A DNA stretch of 6,974 bases from SBBV01 sp036555425 (lineage in GTDB: Bacteria > Pseudomonadota > Alphaproteobacteria > Bin65), in assembly GCA_036555425.1 (NCBI GenBank), contig DATBLL010000178.1:1-6974 (forward strand), written 5' to 3'. The notes beneath the pieces were generated by a model. The model was given only the letters and a program-made list of their open reading frames with translations. It did no database searches and was not told the DNA's origin. Each line of letters opens with the position of its first letter. The stretch's first letter is position 1. Shown here piece after piece: positions 1 to 6,402 of this stretch. A program made the position numbers and the translations under genes.

Positions 1-414
1 GACGTAGGAGATGCCCTGGAAGGTGAAGAACGAGATGCCGACCGGGAGGATCACCTCGAAGATCGGAATCTCGCGCTCGAGCCCGGCCGCGCGCAGCAGG
101 TCGTTGAGCGAGCCGATGAAGAATTCGAAATACTTGAAGAAGCCGAGCACGGCGAGCATGACGGCGACGCCGACGCCGGCCGCCCATCTCCGCGCGCGCT
201 GCGTGCGCGCCGCGCCGATCCAGAGCCCGACGAGATAGATCGCGAGCGTGTTGCCGAAGAGCAGAAACGTGAAGCGCCAGTCCCAGAACGCGTAGAAGAC
301 GTAGCTCGCAGCCGTCAGCGCGAGCTTCCGCCACGCATCGCGCTCGACCAGCGCCCAGGCGAGCGCGAGCACGATCAGGAAGAAGATCAGGAAGTTGAGC
401 GTCGGAAAGAGCAT
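1..414 (-). CDS. MBOAT family (AlgI-like) membrane O-acyltransferase, N-terminal part; continues beyond the left edge
   Basis: Only the first 138 codons are visible; the reading frame is open to base 1. It begins at ATG (414-412), directly after a TAG triplet, with a GAGGGG ribosome-binding sequence about 12 nt upstream, rather distant. The protein opens MLFPTLNFLIFF and is strongly hydrophobic, with likely membrane segments near residues 4-22, 32-66, 80-100 and 120-138. Family hallmarks are YVFYAFWDWRF (38-48), GFFKYFEFF (91-99) and LPVGISFFTFQGISYV (123-138), the signature of AlgI-type MBOAT proteins. The catalytic histidine of this family lies further downstream, outside the window, so activity cannot be judged. 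Members are usually about 460-500 residues, so under a third is seen. The family passes acyl groups, usually acetyl, across the inner membrane to periplasmic glycans such as alginate or peptidoglycan. Here it follows three exported SGNH hydrolase genes on the same strand, the usual company of such enzymes. The substrate is unknown. Confidence 0.93.
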   Translation of the reverse strand, partial: MLFPTLNFLIFFLIVLALAWALVERDAWRKLALTAASYVFYAFWDWRFTFLLFGNTLAIYLVGLWIGAARTQRARRWAAGVGVAVMLAVLGFFKYFEFFIGSLNDLLRAAGLEREIPIFEVILPVGISFFTFQGISYV

Positions 415-648
415 CTAGCCGGCGCGTCCCCTCTTGCGCCTCTTGCGAGCGTCATCCCGACCGGAGCGACCGCGCGCTGGCGCGGGCGCGCAGTGGAGGG
501 ATCGTGCGCCAGTTGGCCCGCGATCCCTCCACGACGCGAGGCCCCTGGCCTCGCTTACAGCCAATTCGCGCAATAGCGCGAATTGGCCATAAGAACCGCG
601 CAGCGGTTCGGCCCGGTCGGGATGACGATTTTGGGCGTGTCCCCGAAT
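415..648. other. Intergenic region between the Ape1-like gene and the MBOAT gene
   Basis: This 234-bp gap is filled mostly by the palindromic repeat at 450-627. The remainder is about 21 bp after the Ape1-like stop codon and about 35 bp before the MBOAT start, the latter holding only the distant GAGGGG ribosome-binding sequence. I see no convincing sigma-70 promoter for the MBOAT gene and no hairpin followed by a T-run. Whether MBOAT is co-transcribed with the upstream SGNH genes through the repeat therefore cannot be decided from sequence. Confidence 0.7.
450..627. repeat. Palindromic intergenic repeat unit with 15-bp perfect terminal inverted repeats (MITE-like or REP-like mosaic)
   Basis: The unit is bounded by perfect 15-bp inverted repeats, CGTCATCCCGACCGG at 450-464 and its complement at 613-627. 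Inside lie four further perfect inverted repeats in series: GTGGAGGGATCG at 493-504 with 521-532 (12 bp, 16-nt loop); GCGAGGCC at 536-543 with 547-554 (8 bp, 3-nt loop); GCCAATTCGCGC at 560-571 with 576-587 (12 bp, loop AATA); GAACCGC at 593-599 with 603-609 (7 bp, 3-nt loop). No target-site duplication is evident and there is no coding capacity of its own. Repeats with ends of this kind (GTCATCCCGACCGG, GGAGGGATCG) are familiar as dispersed intergenic sequences in Hyphomicrobiales; that is recollection, not a search. Possible roles are a non-autonomous mobile element, an mRNA-stabilising structure or a transcript attenuator between the SGNH genes and MBOAT. Confidence 0.8.
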
Positions 649-2112
649 TCAGCGGCGGCCGGGAGAATAGAGGCGCAGCAGATCGCGGTACAGCGCCTCG
701 CCGCTCAAATCGTAGCCTTCGATCCGCATGTGGACGCGGTCGGGGATGGTGAGCGGCGGATCCATGCGCGCCCAGCGGTCCATGCCGCAATCCTTGCCGG
801 TGACGTCGGACCAGTCCCAGACATGCGCGCCGAGGCGCTGGGCGACGCGGCGCTGGATCTGGCGCACCTTCTCGAGCGCCGGCGGGCTGTGCCAATAGCA
901 GAGCGCGCGGCTCCGCTTCTCGATCAGCTCGGCATAGTTGGCGGCGTGGCCGGCACTGACCGGATGGCAACGCAGGCGCTCGCGCTGCGCGCGCGTCCGC
1001 CCGCACCAGGAGGGCAGCCGGTCGGCGCCCGGCGCGGTCACGACCGCGATCGAGGCGCTGGGCGCCATGCTGCGGATCGTCTGCAGCCGGTCGTGGAACT
1101 CGGCTTCGTATTCCTCGGGCTTGAAGCGGTTGACGAAGCCGTCATTGGTGCCGAAGGCGACGATGATGAGCGCCGGATTGAGGTGATGGATCTGCCAGGC
1201 GGCGATACCGGCATCCCATTTGCCGATGAGGCCCACGGTTTCGCCCGGCACGCCCTGATTCACCAGCAGGAGGCCCGCCCGCCTCAACAGCGACCACGAG
1301 AGCAGCGCCACCGGTCCGTCGCCCTTCAGCGCCAACGTCGCGTGATAGCCGGGCCGCGGCAGCGGAACCGACACCCGCTCGAGGCTGTGCGCGCCGCGCG
1401 CCGCGATCGTGCGCACGTCCTCGCCGTCGACATTGATGGTGAAGCTGCCGCCGTTGGTCTGGCGCACGAACTCGACCTCGATCTCGTCGAAGCTCTTCAA
1501 GCCGCGCATCGAGGCCTCGATCGAGTCGCCGCTCTTGTCGCCGACGATGGAATAGGAGGCGATGCCGGTGCCGGCCCATTGGCGGTAGCTGTAGACACCC
1601 CAATTGCCGGTCTGCGCCACGCGCAGCTGATAGGGGCGGAAATCGTGGAGCGGCTTTCCCGGCGCCAGCATGCCGCGGCCGCCGTCGCCGAAGCGCCGCT
1701 GCAGCCGCTCGCGGAGATAGCCGGTCCAGTTGTCGCCGGCGGTGTGACTGTCGCCGATCTGGAGGATCGTGATGCGCCCGCTGCGCCCGCCCCGCTCGTA
1801 GCTTTCGAGCAAGGTGTAGAAGCGCGCGAGAGCCCGTCGGGCGCGGGCATCGGCATCGCTGCCGAGCGTCGTGCCGAGCGACACGATCGCGCCGCGCGGG
1901 CCGCGTCCGCGCGCCACTTCTCCGCGGTAGCGCGCCTCGGCCTCGGCGATGCGCTTCTGGATCTGCTGCTCGCGGTCCTGGTGATCCGCGGCGCGCTCCT
2001 CGCGCGTCATGCGCAGCGCTTCGGGCTCCGTTTGGGCTTGGCAGAGCGGCGCGAAGGCGCCGGCCGCCAGCAGCGCCGCGGCCGCGCGCTGCAACATCCT
2101 CGCCCCCGTCAT
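649..2112 (-). CDS. Exported SGNH/GDSL hydrolase, Ape1-like (probable glycan O-acetylesterase or O-acetyltransferase)
   Basis: A 487-residue protein. I chose ATG at 2112, which overlaps the stop codon of the preceding SGNH gene as ATGA and has GGAG 12 nt upstream; an in-frame GTG at 2130 and an ATG at 2097 are alternatives. Residues 1-26 form a Sec signal peptide ending near APLCQAQ. A charged, probably helical stretch follows (about 31-62). The SGNH domain starts with ILQIGDSHTAGD, giving nucleophile Ser122. About 160 residues of beta-rich sequence (about 145-280, including VEFVRQTNGGSFTINVDGED) separate it from NQGVPGETVG, which holds the block II glycine. AFGTND gives Asn323, and DRVH near the C-terminus gives Asp458 and His461, so the catalytic set looks complete. 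A domain inserted between blocks I and II, and the words GDSHTAGD and FGDGGRGM, resemble Ape1-type peptidoglycan O-acetylesterases, where the insert is a CBM35-like fold. A periplasmic esterase or acetyltransferase acting on an envelope glycan is inferred; the substrate is not known. Confidence 0.88.
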   Translation of the reverse strand: MTGARMLQRAAAALLAAGAFAPLCQAQTEPEALRMTREERAADHQDREQQIQKRIAEAEARYRGEVARGRGPRGAIVSLGTTLGSDADARARRALARFYTLLESYERGGRSGRITILQIGDSHTAGDNWTGYLRERLQRRFGDGGRGMLAPGKPLHDFRPYQLRVAQTGNWGVYSYRQWAGTGIASYSIVGDKSGDSIEASMRGLKSFDEIEVEFVRQTNGGSFTINVDGEDVRTIAARGAHSLERVSVPLPRPGYHATLALKGDGPVALLSWSLLRRAGLLLVNQGVPGETVGLIGKWDAGIAAWQIHHLNPALIIVAFGTNDGFVNRFKPEEYEAEFHDRLQTIRSMAPSASIAVVTAPGADRLPSWCGRTRAQRERLRCHPVSAGHAANYAELIEKRSRALCYWHSPPALEKVRQIQRRVAQRLGAHVWDWSDVTGKDCGMDRWARMDPPLTIPDRVHMRIEGYDLSGEALYRDLLRLYSPGRR

Positions 2113-2894
2113 GGTCCGGGCACGCTCCACAACGCCTGGAATTGCGGCAGCTTCTCCCTTGCGACCTTCATTACGTGGCGAAGCACGTGATCGTACCCGA
2201 AATCGGTGAAATGAACGCCGTCGTCATGGCGGAAGCGGCGCTTCCTGCCCTTCTCGTCCTCGAGGAAGGGGTCGTACTCGCTGTCCTTGTTCGCGGTCAC
2301 GCCCCAGATGTCGACGAACAGCGCGCCGTGCGTTGCGGCGAGTTCGCGGTAGATGCCGTTCAACATCTTGGCATCTTCGCTCGCGTCGTCCTTGCGCATG
2401 ATCGGCAGGCCGATCCACACCAGCGGCACTTTCTTCTGCTGCACGAGGCCGAGGAAGCGCTGGATGTTCTGGCGGTAGATCGTGTGCCACTTCTCGGTGC
2501 GGAAGGCGGCCCACTCCTTGCCGTTGCCCTGCGCAAAGACGCGCTGGCGGTCGTTGGCGCCGACCACGAACACGACGAGATCGATCGGCCCTTGCGCCAC
2601 GATCTTCTCGAATTCCGTCTCGAAGCTGTAGCTCGTGAAGCCGGCGGAATTGACGCCGTGGCGCACGACGCGGACGAGCTTCTGCTGGCGGACATAACCC
2701 CGATAGAGGCTCGCCCACATGCCGTCGGAGAGCGAATCGCCCATTACGACGATGGTGAACGGCCGCTGGGCGGTGGTTTCCTTCTTGGCCTCTTCGGTCT
2801 TGCCCTGGCCCCCGTTGGCGGTTTCGGCCGCGGCCGCCGCGAGCGGCGCCGCGAGCAGCGCAAACAAGGCAAACAAGCGGAGTACAAGGCGCAT
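2109..2894 (-). CDS. Exported SGNH hydrolase, DUF459-type (paralogue 1)
   Basis: A 261-residue protein. The start is ATG at 2894, because it begins a clear signal peptide (MRLVLRLFALFALLAAPLAA, cleavage near AAA-ET) and has GGGGA 7 nt upstream; an upstream in-frame TTG at 2990 would only prepend 32 unlikely residues. After a charged linker rich in Lys and Glu (about 28-42) comes the SGNH fold: VVMGDSLSDGMWASL with nucleophile Ser54; the block II region GVNSAGFTSYSF; VVGANDRQR with Asn114; PLVWIGLPIMR; and RFRHDDGVHFTDFGYD with Asp225 and His228. The catalytic residues are therefore all present. The pattern fits the DUF459 group of SGNH proteins common in Hyphomicrobiales, for which I know no firm substrate. 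It is clearly homologous to the gene at 3041-3871 along its whole length. Its TGA stop overlaps the ATG of the Ape1-like gene, indicating translational coupling. The likely location is the periplasm or cell surface. Confidence 0.9.
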   Translation of the reverse strand: MRLVLRLFALFALLAAPLAAAAAETANGGQGKTEEAKKETTAQRPFTIVVMGDSLSDGMWASLYRGYVRQQKLVRVVRHGVNSAGFTSYSFETEFEKIVAQGPIDLVVFVVGANDRQRVFAQGNGKEWAAFRTEKWHTIYRQNIQRFLGLVQQKKVPLVWIGLPIMRKDDASEDAKMLNGIYRELAATHGALFVDIWGVTANKDSEYDPFLEDEKGRKRRFRHDDGVHFTDFGYDHVLRHVMKVAREKLPQFQALWSVPGP

Positions 2895-2900
2895 CGATGC

Positions 2901-2906
2901 GTCCCC
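2901..2906 (-). promoter_or_regulatory. Ribosome-binding site supporting the ATG start at 2894
   Basis: GGGGAC on the minus strand lies 6 nt before ATG 2894. It favours this start, which directly begins the signal peptide, over the upstream in-frame TTG at 2990. Confidence 0.5.
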
Positions 2907-2961
2907 GGTCGGAAATCTACGCCGCGCGGCGGGAAATTCGGGAGCCCCGAAAAGCGCGCGG

Positions 2962-2990
2962 AATATGCATAAGCGTCGCTCCGGTTGCAA
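2962..2990 (-). promoter_or_regulatory. Possible weak sigma-70 type promoter upstream of DUF459-type paralogue 1
   Basis: Read on the minus strand, TTGCAA (2990-2985) is followed after 17 nt by CATATT (2967-2962), matching four of six consensus bases at the -10 site. It sits about 70 nt before the ATG at 2894 in the only AT-richer patch of the spacer. Such matches arise by chance and alphaproteobacterial promoters are loosely defined, so this is tentative. If real, it would let paralogue 1, the Ape1-like gene and perhaps MBOAT be expressed independently of hrpB and paralogue 2. Confidence 0.22.
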
Positions 2991-3040
2991 CGGCGCGGCG
3001 ACGCCTGCCGCGCGCGAACGCGAGACGGCTGCGCGTCCGA

Positions 3041-3871
3041 TTAAGGTTTATGGGAAAGCAACTCGGCGCGTGTTTGCCGTTCGGGCAAGAGGCCGGGAAA
3101 GCGGGACCGGATCGTGGCCAGGACCTCTGCGGCAACGCGGTCGTAGCCGAACTCCCAGAAGTGCACGCCGTCCGCGTGGCGGAACTGGCGCAGGCGCCCG
3201 CCGGCCCCGGCCAGCTTCTCGAAGAAGAGGCCGTCCGCATCGCCCGTGAATCCGGCGATGTCGAGGAACGAGGCGCCATGCCGCTCGGCATAGTGTTGCT
3301 GCAGGCGGCTGATGACGCGCATGCCGCGGTCGAATGCCTCATCGCGCATCACCGGCAGCCCGACCCACAGCACCGGGATACGGCGCTGCTGGACGTGCGC
3401 GAGGAAGTAGCCAAGTCGCTGGCTGTAGAAAGCGAACCAGCGCGGCGTGCCGAAGCGCGCCACGCGATGCCCGTCGAGCGCGATGGCGCGCTGGCGGTCG
3501 TTGGCGCCGGTCTGGACGATCAGGAGGTCGATGCCGCCGCGGCCCAGCAAGCGGTCGAGGGCGGCGTCGTAAGCGTCGGCGTTGAACCCCGTCGACGCCT
3601 TTGTGGCGTTGACGACGCGCACGCGTAGGCTCGCCTCGCGATCGCGGGCAAAATGGCGATGAAGGCTGGCCCACAGGCCTTCGGCCAGCGAGTCCCCGAA
3701 CACGACGATAGTGACGGCGCGCGGCGCCTCCCGTCGACTCGCAAGCTCGGCGCGCGCCGGGGGCGCGCCGAGCACGACAAGCGCGATGAGTATGAGACGG
3801 CGCAGATGCGATCTCCCTTGGGTGGCGAGCGTAAGCGTAAAGATGATGCCGCCGGTTCCGCGCCGCCGCAA
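3041..3871 (-). CDS. Exported SGNH hydrolase, DUF459-type (paralogue 2)
   Basis: Up to 276 residues if started at TTG 3871, the only standard start codon available before the signal peptide; no in-frame ATG or GTG exists between the upstream stop at 3896-3898 and the hydrophobic segment. A better-looking ribosome-binding site, AAGGGAGA (3819-3812), precedes a CTG at 3805 by 6 nt, and starting there gives a compact signal peptide (RRLILIALVVLG, cleavage near ARA-EL). The mature protein shows VVFGDSLAEGLWASL with nucleophile Ser61 (TTG numbering), KASTGFNADAYD for block II, TGANDRQR with Asn124, PVLWVGLPVMR, and RFRHADGVHFWEFGYD with Asp234 and His237. The catalytic set is complete and the protein is a full-length paralogue of the next gene. 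It lies 47 nt after hrpB and 146 bp before paralogue 1. A periplasmic esterase or acyltransferase acting on an envelope glycan is inferred from its SGNH and MBOAT neighbours; the substrate is unknown. Confidence 0.88.
   Translation of the reverse strand: MRRRGTGGIIFTLTLATQGRSHLRRLILIALVVLGAPPARAELASRREAPRAVTIVVFGDSLAEGLWASLHRHFARDREASLRVRVVNATKASTGFNADAYDAALDRLLGRGGIDLLIVQTGANDRQRAIALDGHRVARFGTPRWFAFYSQRLGYFLAHVQQRRIPVLWVGLPVMRDEAFDRGMRVISRLQQHYAERHGASFLDIAGFTGDADGLFFEKLAGAGGRLRQFRHADGVHFWEFGYDRVAAEVLATIRSRFPGLLPERQTRAELLSHKP
3812..3819 (-). promoter_or_regulatory. Strong Shine-Dalgarno-like sequence, candidate for a CTG start of paralogue 2
   Basis: AAGGGAGA on the minus strand is the best ribosome-binding match near the 5' end of this gene. 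It lies inside the reading frame opened by TTG 3871 and 6 nt upstream of an in-frame CTG at 3805-3803, exactly where the signal peptide begins. Either CTG is a rare start codon here, or the purine run is incidental and TTG 3871 is used. Confidence 0.4.
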
Positions 3872-3918
3872 TCGCCATCCGCCACGCCGGCAATTTCACC
3901 GACTTGCCATAAACAGAC

Positions 3919-6372
3919 TTAGCGCGGGCGCACGCGGCTTGTCGGCTGCGCCTTCAAGGGATCGTCCGGCCAATAATGCTTGGGATAGCGCCCGCGCAGA
4001 TCGCCGCGCGCCTCGGGATAGCCGCGCCGCCAGAAGCTGACGAGATCGCGCGTGACCTGGATCGGGCGCTGCGCCGGCGAGAGCAGGTGCAGCAGCAGCG
4101 GCACTCGCCCGCCAGCGATTGCCGGCGTCGCGGTGGCGCCGAACATCTCCTGGATGCGCACCGCGAGGATCGGCTCCGGGCCCGAGACGTAGTCGATGCG
4201 CGCGCGCCGGCCGCTCGGCACGGCGATGTCGAGCGGCGCCTCGCGGTCAAGGCGCTGCTTCTGCTTCCAATCGAGCAAAGACTCGAGCGCGCGCGCCAAC
4301 GGAATGCGGCCGAAATCCGCGCGGCGCCCGACGCCGGCGAGAAACGGCGCCAGCCAATCGGCGAGCGTCGCGGCGAGCGCCGTATCGGAGACGTCGGGCC
4401 AGCCCGCCTCGGGTCCGTCGATCCGGCGCATCAGCGCAATTCGGGCGCGCAAGGTTTCGGCCTCGCCCAGCCAGGGCAGCGCGGCCAGGCCGAGCTCGCG
4501 AATGCCGTCGAGGACGGCGCGTGTCGCCGCCGCGGGATCGGGCGTCAGCGGCGCTTCGGAGAGCACGAGCGCGTCGAGCGTCGTGCGTCGGCGCGCCTTC
4601 ACCGCCTGCTCGCGCGAATCCCACTCCACCTGCTCTTCGGCGCGGATGCGCTCGCCGAACAGCGCCTCGAGATCGGCGCGCGCCAGCGGCGCCGCGCGGA
4701 AGATGCGCGCCTCCTGCTTGTCGCCGTCGAGATCGGCGATCGCCAGAAACGGCGACGCCGCCAGCGGATCGGCTTCGTCGCACCAAGCGCCGCGTCCGTT
4801 GGCCAAGCGGAAACTTCCGCGCACGTCGCCGCGCCGCTGCGCCACGCGATCGGGATAGGCGAGTGCCAACAGCCGGCCGGCCGCCGCGTCGCCCTCCCCG
4901 CCCCGCTCCGCCTTGAGCTGCCGCCGCCACATCTCGGCCACGCGGCGGATGCGATCGCCTCCAGGCCCGTGCAGCAGGCCGAGGCGGAGACGTATGTCGA
5001 TGCTGCGGAGGTCGCGCCCGAGATCGCGCTCCTCGATCAGCGCGGCGAGGTCGCAGGCGAGCGCGCCGGCGCCCATCGCCTTGCCGGCGATCGTCATGTG
5101 CGCCAGGCGCGGATGCGCACCGAAGCCGGCCATCGCGCGGCCATGCGCCGTGACGGCGCCATTTGCATCGAGCGCGCCGAGGCGCTCGAGCAGCTCGCGC
5201 GCCTGCGCCAGCGCCTGGGCCGGCGGCGGATCGAGCCAGGCGAGCTTCGCCGCATCGCGCGCGCCCCAGACCGCGAGCTCCAAGGCCAACGACGCCAGAT
5301 CGGCCTCGCGGATCTCCGGCGCGGGATATTGCGGCAGGCTCTTGTGCTCCGCCTCGCTCCAGAGGCGATAGCAGACGCCGGGGGCCACGCGCCCCGCGCG
5401 CCCGCGCCGCTGCTCGGCCGAGGCCTGCGAGACGCGCACGGTTTCGAGCCGAGTCATGCCGCTCGCCGGCTCGAAGCGCGGAATGCGCGCTAACCCGCTG
5501 TCGACGACGACGCGCACGCCCTCGATGGTGAGGCTGGTTTCGGCGATCGACGTCGCGAGCACGATCTTGCGCTCGCCGGCCGGGCTCGGCCGGATCGCCG
5601 CCTCCTGCGCCGCGAGATCGAGATCGCCGTAGAGCGGCGCGACCTTGGTGCCGGGCGGCAGCGGCCGTGCTTGAAGCCGCTCGGCAGTGCGGCGGATTTC
5701 GCCCGCGCCGGGCAGGAAAACGAGTAGATCGCCCGCGCTTTCGCCGAGCGCGCGGCGGACGGCGCCGGCCACAGCATCCTCGATGAACGTGCGGGGTGCG
5801 GGCCGGCCGAGCCAGCGTGTCTCGACCGGAAAGGCGCGGCCTTCGCTCGTCACCGTTGCGGCGTTCATCAGCCGCGCCAGCGCGGCACCTTCGAGCGTTG
5901 CCGACATCGCGACGAGGCGCAGATCGGGGCGCAGCGCTGCCTGCGCTTCGAGGCAAAGCGCCAAGGCGAGATCGACTTCGAGGCTGCGCTCGTGCACCTC
6001 GTCGAACAGAACCGCGCCGATGCCCTTCAGTTCCGGATCGGCCTGGAGCCGGCGCAGGAACAGGCCGTCGGTGACCAGCTCGATGCGCGTCTTGGCGCCG
6101 ACCTTGCTGTCGAGGCGCACGCGATAGCCGATGGTCTCGCCCACCGCCTCGCCGAGGCCGCCGGCCATGAATCGCGCGGCCGCGCGCGCCGCGAGCCGCC
6201 GCGGCTCGAGCACGACGATCTTGCGCCCCGCCAGCCAGTCCGCCTCGAGCAGCGCCAGCGGCACGCGCGTGGTCTTGCCCGCGCCGGGCGCCGCCTGCAG
6301 CACGAGATTGGGCCCGCGCGCGAGCGCGGCCCGGATGTCGGGCAGGACGGAGTCGATGGGCAGCGGCGTCAT
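3919..6372 (-). CDS. hrpB: ATP-dependent DEAH-box helicase HrpB
   Basis: A complete 817-residue protein, the usual size for HrpB. It starts at ATG 6372 with AGAGGG 5 nt upstream and ends in TAA. The N-terminal RecA domain (about 5-190) carries Walker A APGAGKTT (28-35), EPRRLAARA, DEVH (124-127, the DEAH-box variant) and SAT (157-159). The second RecA domain (about 195-350) carries LATSIAETSLTIEG and the arginine-finger motif QRRGRAGR (321-328). A helicase-associated region follows, and the C-terminal HrpB domain (about 680-810) contains FWRRGYPEARGDLRGRYPKH, diagnostic of the family. It is a cytoplasmic NTP-dependent nucleic-acid helicase; the cellular role of bacterial HrpB is poorly defined, whereas its relative HrpA acts on stalled ribosomes. 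It has no link to the type III secretion genes also called hrp. It precedes the SGNH genes by 47 nt, so read-through into them is possible. Confidence 0.97.
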   Translation of the reverse strand: MTPLPIDSVLPDIRAALARGPNLVLQAAPGAGKTTRVPLALLEADWLAGRKIVVLEPRRLAARAAARFMAGGLGEAVGETIGYRVRLDSKVGAKTRIELVTDGLFLRRLQADPELKGIGAVLFDEVHERSLEVDLALALCLEAQAALRPDLRLVAMSATLEGAALARLMNAATVTSEGRAFPVETRWLGRPAPRTFIEDAVAGAVRRALGESAGDLLVFLPGAGEIRRTAERLQARPLPPGTKVAPLYGDLDLAAQEAAIRPSPAGERKIVLATSIAETSLTIEGVRVVVDSGLARIPRFEPASGMTRLETVRVSQASAEQRRGRAGRVAPGVCYRLWSEAEHKSLPQYPAPEIREADLASLALELAVWGARDAAKLAWLDPPPAQALAQARELLERLGALDANGAVTAHGRAMAGFGAHPRLAHMTIAGKAMGAGALACDLAALIEERDLGRDLRSIDIRLRLGLLHGPGGDRIRRVAEMWRRQLKAERGGEGDAAAGRLLALAYPDRVAQRRGDVRGSFRLANGRGAWCDEADPLAASPFLAIADLDGDKQEARIFRAAPLARADLEALFGERIRAEEQVEWDSREQAVKARRRTTLDALVLSEAPLTPDPAAATRAVLDGIRELGLAALPWLGEAETLRARIALMRRIDGPEAGWPDVSDTALAATLADWLAPFLAGVGRRADFGRIPLARALESLLDWKQKQRLDREAPLDIAVPSGRRARIDYVSGPEPILAVRIQEMFGATATPAIAGGRVPLLLHLLSPAQRPIQVTRDLVSFWRRGYPEARGDLRGRYPKHYWPDDPLKAQPTSRVRPR

Positions 6373-6377
6373 CGCCG

Positions 6378-6383
6378 CCCTCT
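6378..6383 (-). promoter_or_regulatory. Ribosome-binding site of hrpB
   Basis: AGAGGG on the minus strand lies 5 nt before ATG 6372 and supports that start. No other in-frame start upstream is needed, because the family N-terminus (a short lead before LQAAPGAGKTT) fits this position. Confidence 0.6.
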
Positions 6384-6402
6384 ATAGCGCGGGCGTTGCG
6401 TG

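Larger units (their letters stand above)
2895..3040 (-). other. Intergenic region between the two DUF459-type genes
   Basis: This 146-bp spacer lies between the TAA stop of the upstream paralogue and the ATG at 2894. It contains a short AT-richer patch around 2962-2970 with the palindrome ATGCAT, a possible weak promoter described separately, and the ribosome-binding sequence GGGGAC at 2901-2906. I see no hairpin followed by a T-run and no open reading frame with recognisable content. Confidence 0.5.

Noticed and set aside
593..609. Hairpin just after the Ape1-like stop as an intrinsic terminator
   Set aside because: The 7-bp stem is followed on the minus strand only by TTAT, not a T-run, and it forms part of the larger palindromic repeat.
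440..640. Target-site duplication around the 450-627 element
   Set aside because: The flanking bases on the two sides show no matching direct repeat, so transposition is not proved here.
452..1006. Minus-strand open frame spanning the palindromic repeat and the 3' end of the Ape1-like gene
   Set aside because: It is out of phase with the SGNH frame and runs through the repeat; the sequence is Arg/Ala-rich without any known feature.
583..2190. 535-codon open frame on the plus strand
   Set aside because: It lies opposite the Ape1-like gene. The translation is a low-complexity Ala/Arg/Asp-rich string without family motifs, as expected for the complement of high-GC coding DNA.
2142..2972. 276-codon open frame on the plus strand
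   Set aside because: It is antisense to DUF459-type paralogue 1 and shows no motif or signal peptide of its own.
3976..5493. 505-codon open frame on the plus strand
   Set aside because: It is entirely opposite hrpB, with Arg/Ala/Glu-rich composition and no recognisable domain. The helicase motifs on the other strand are unmistakable.
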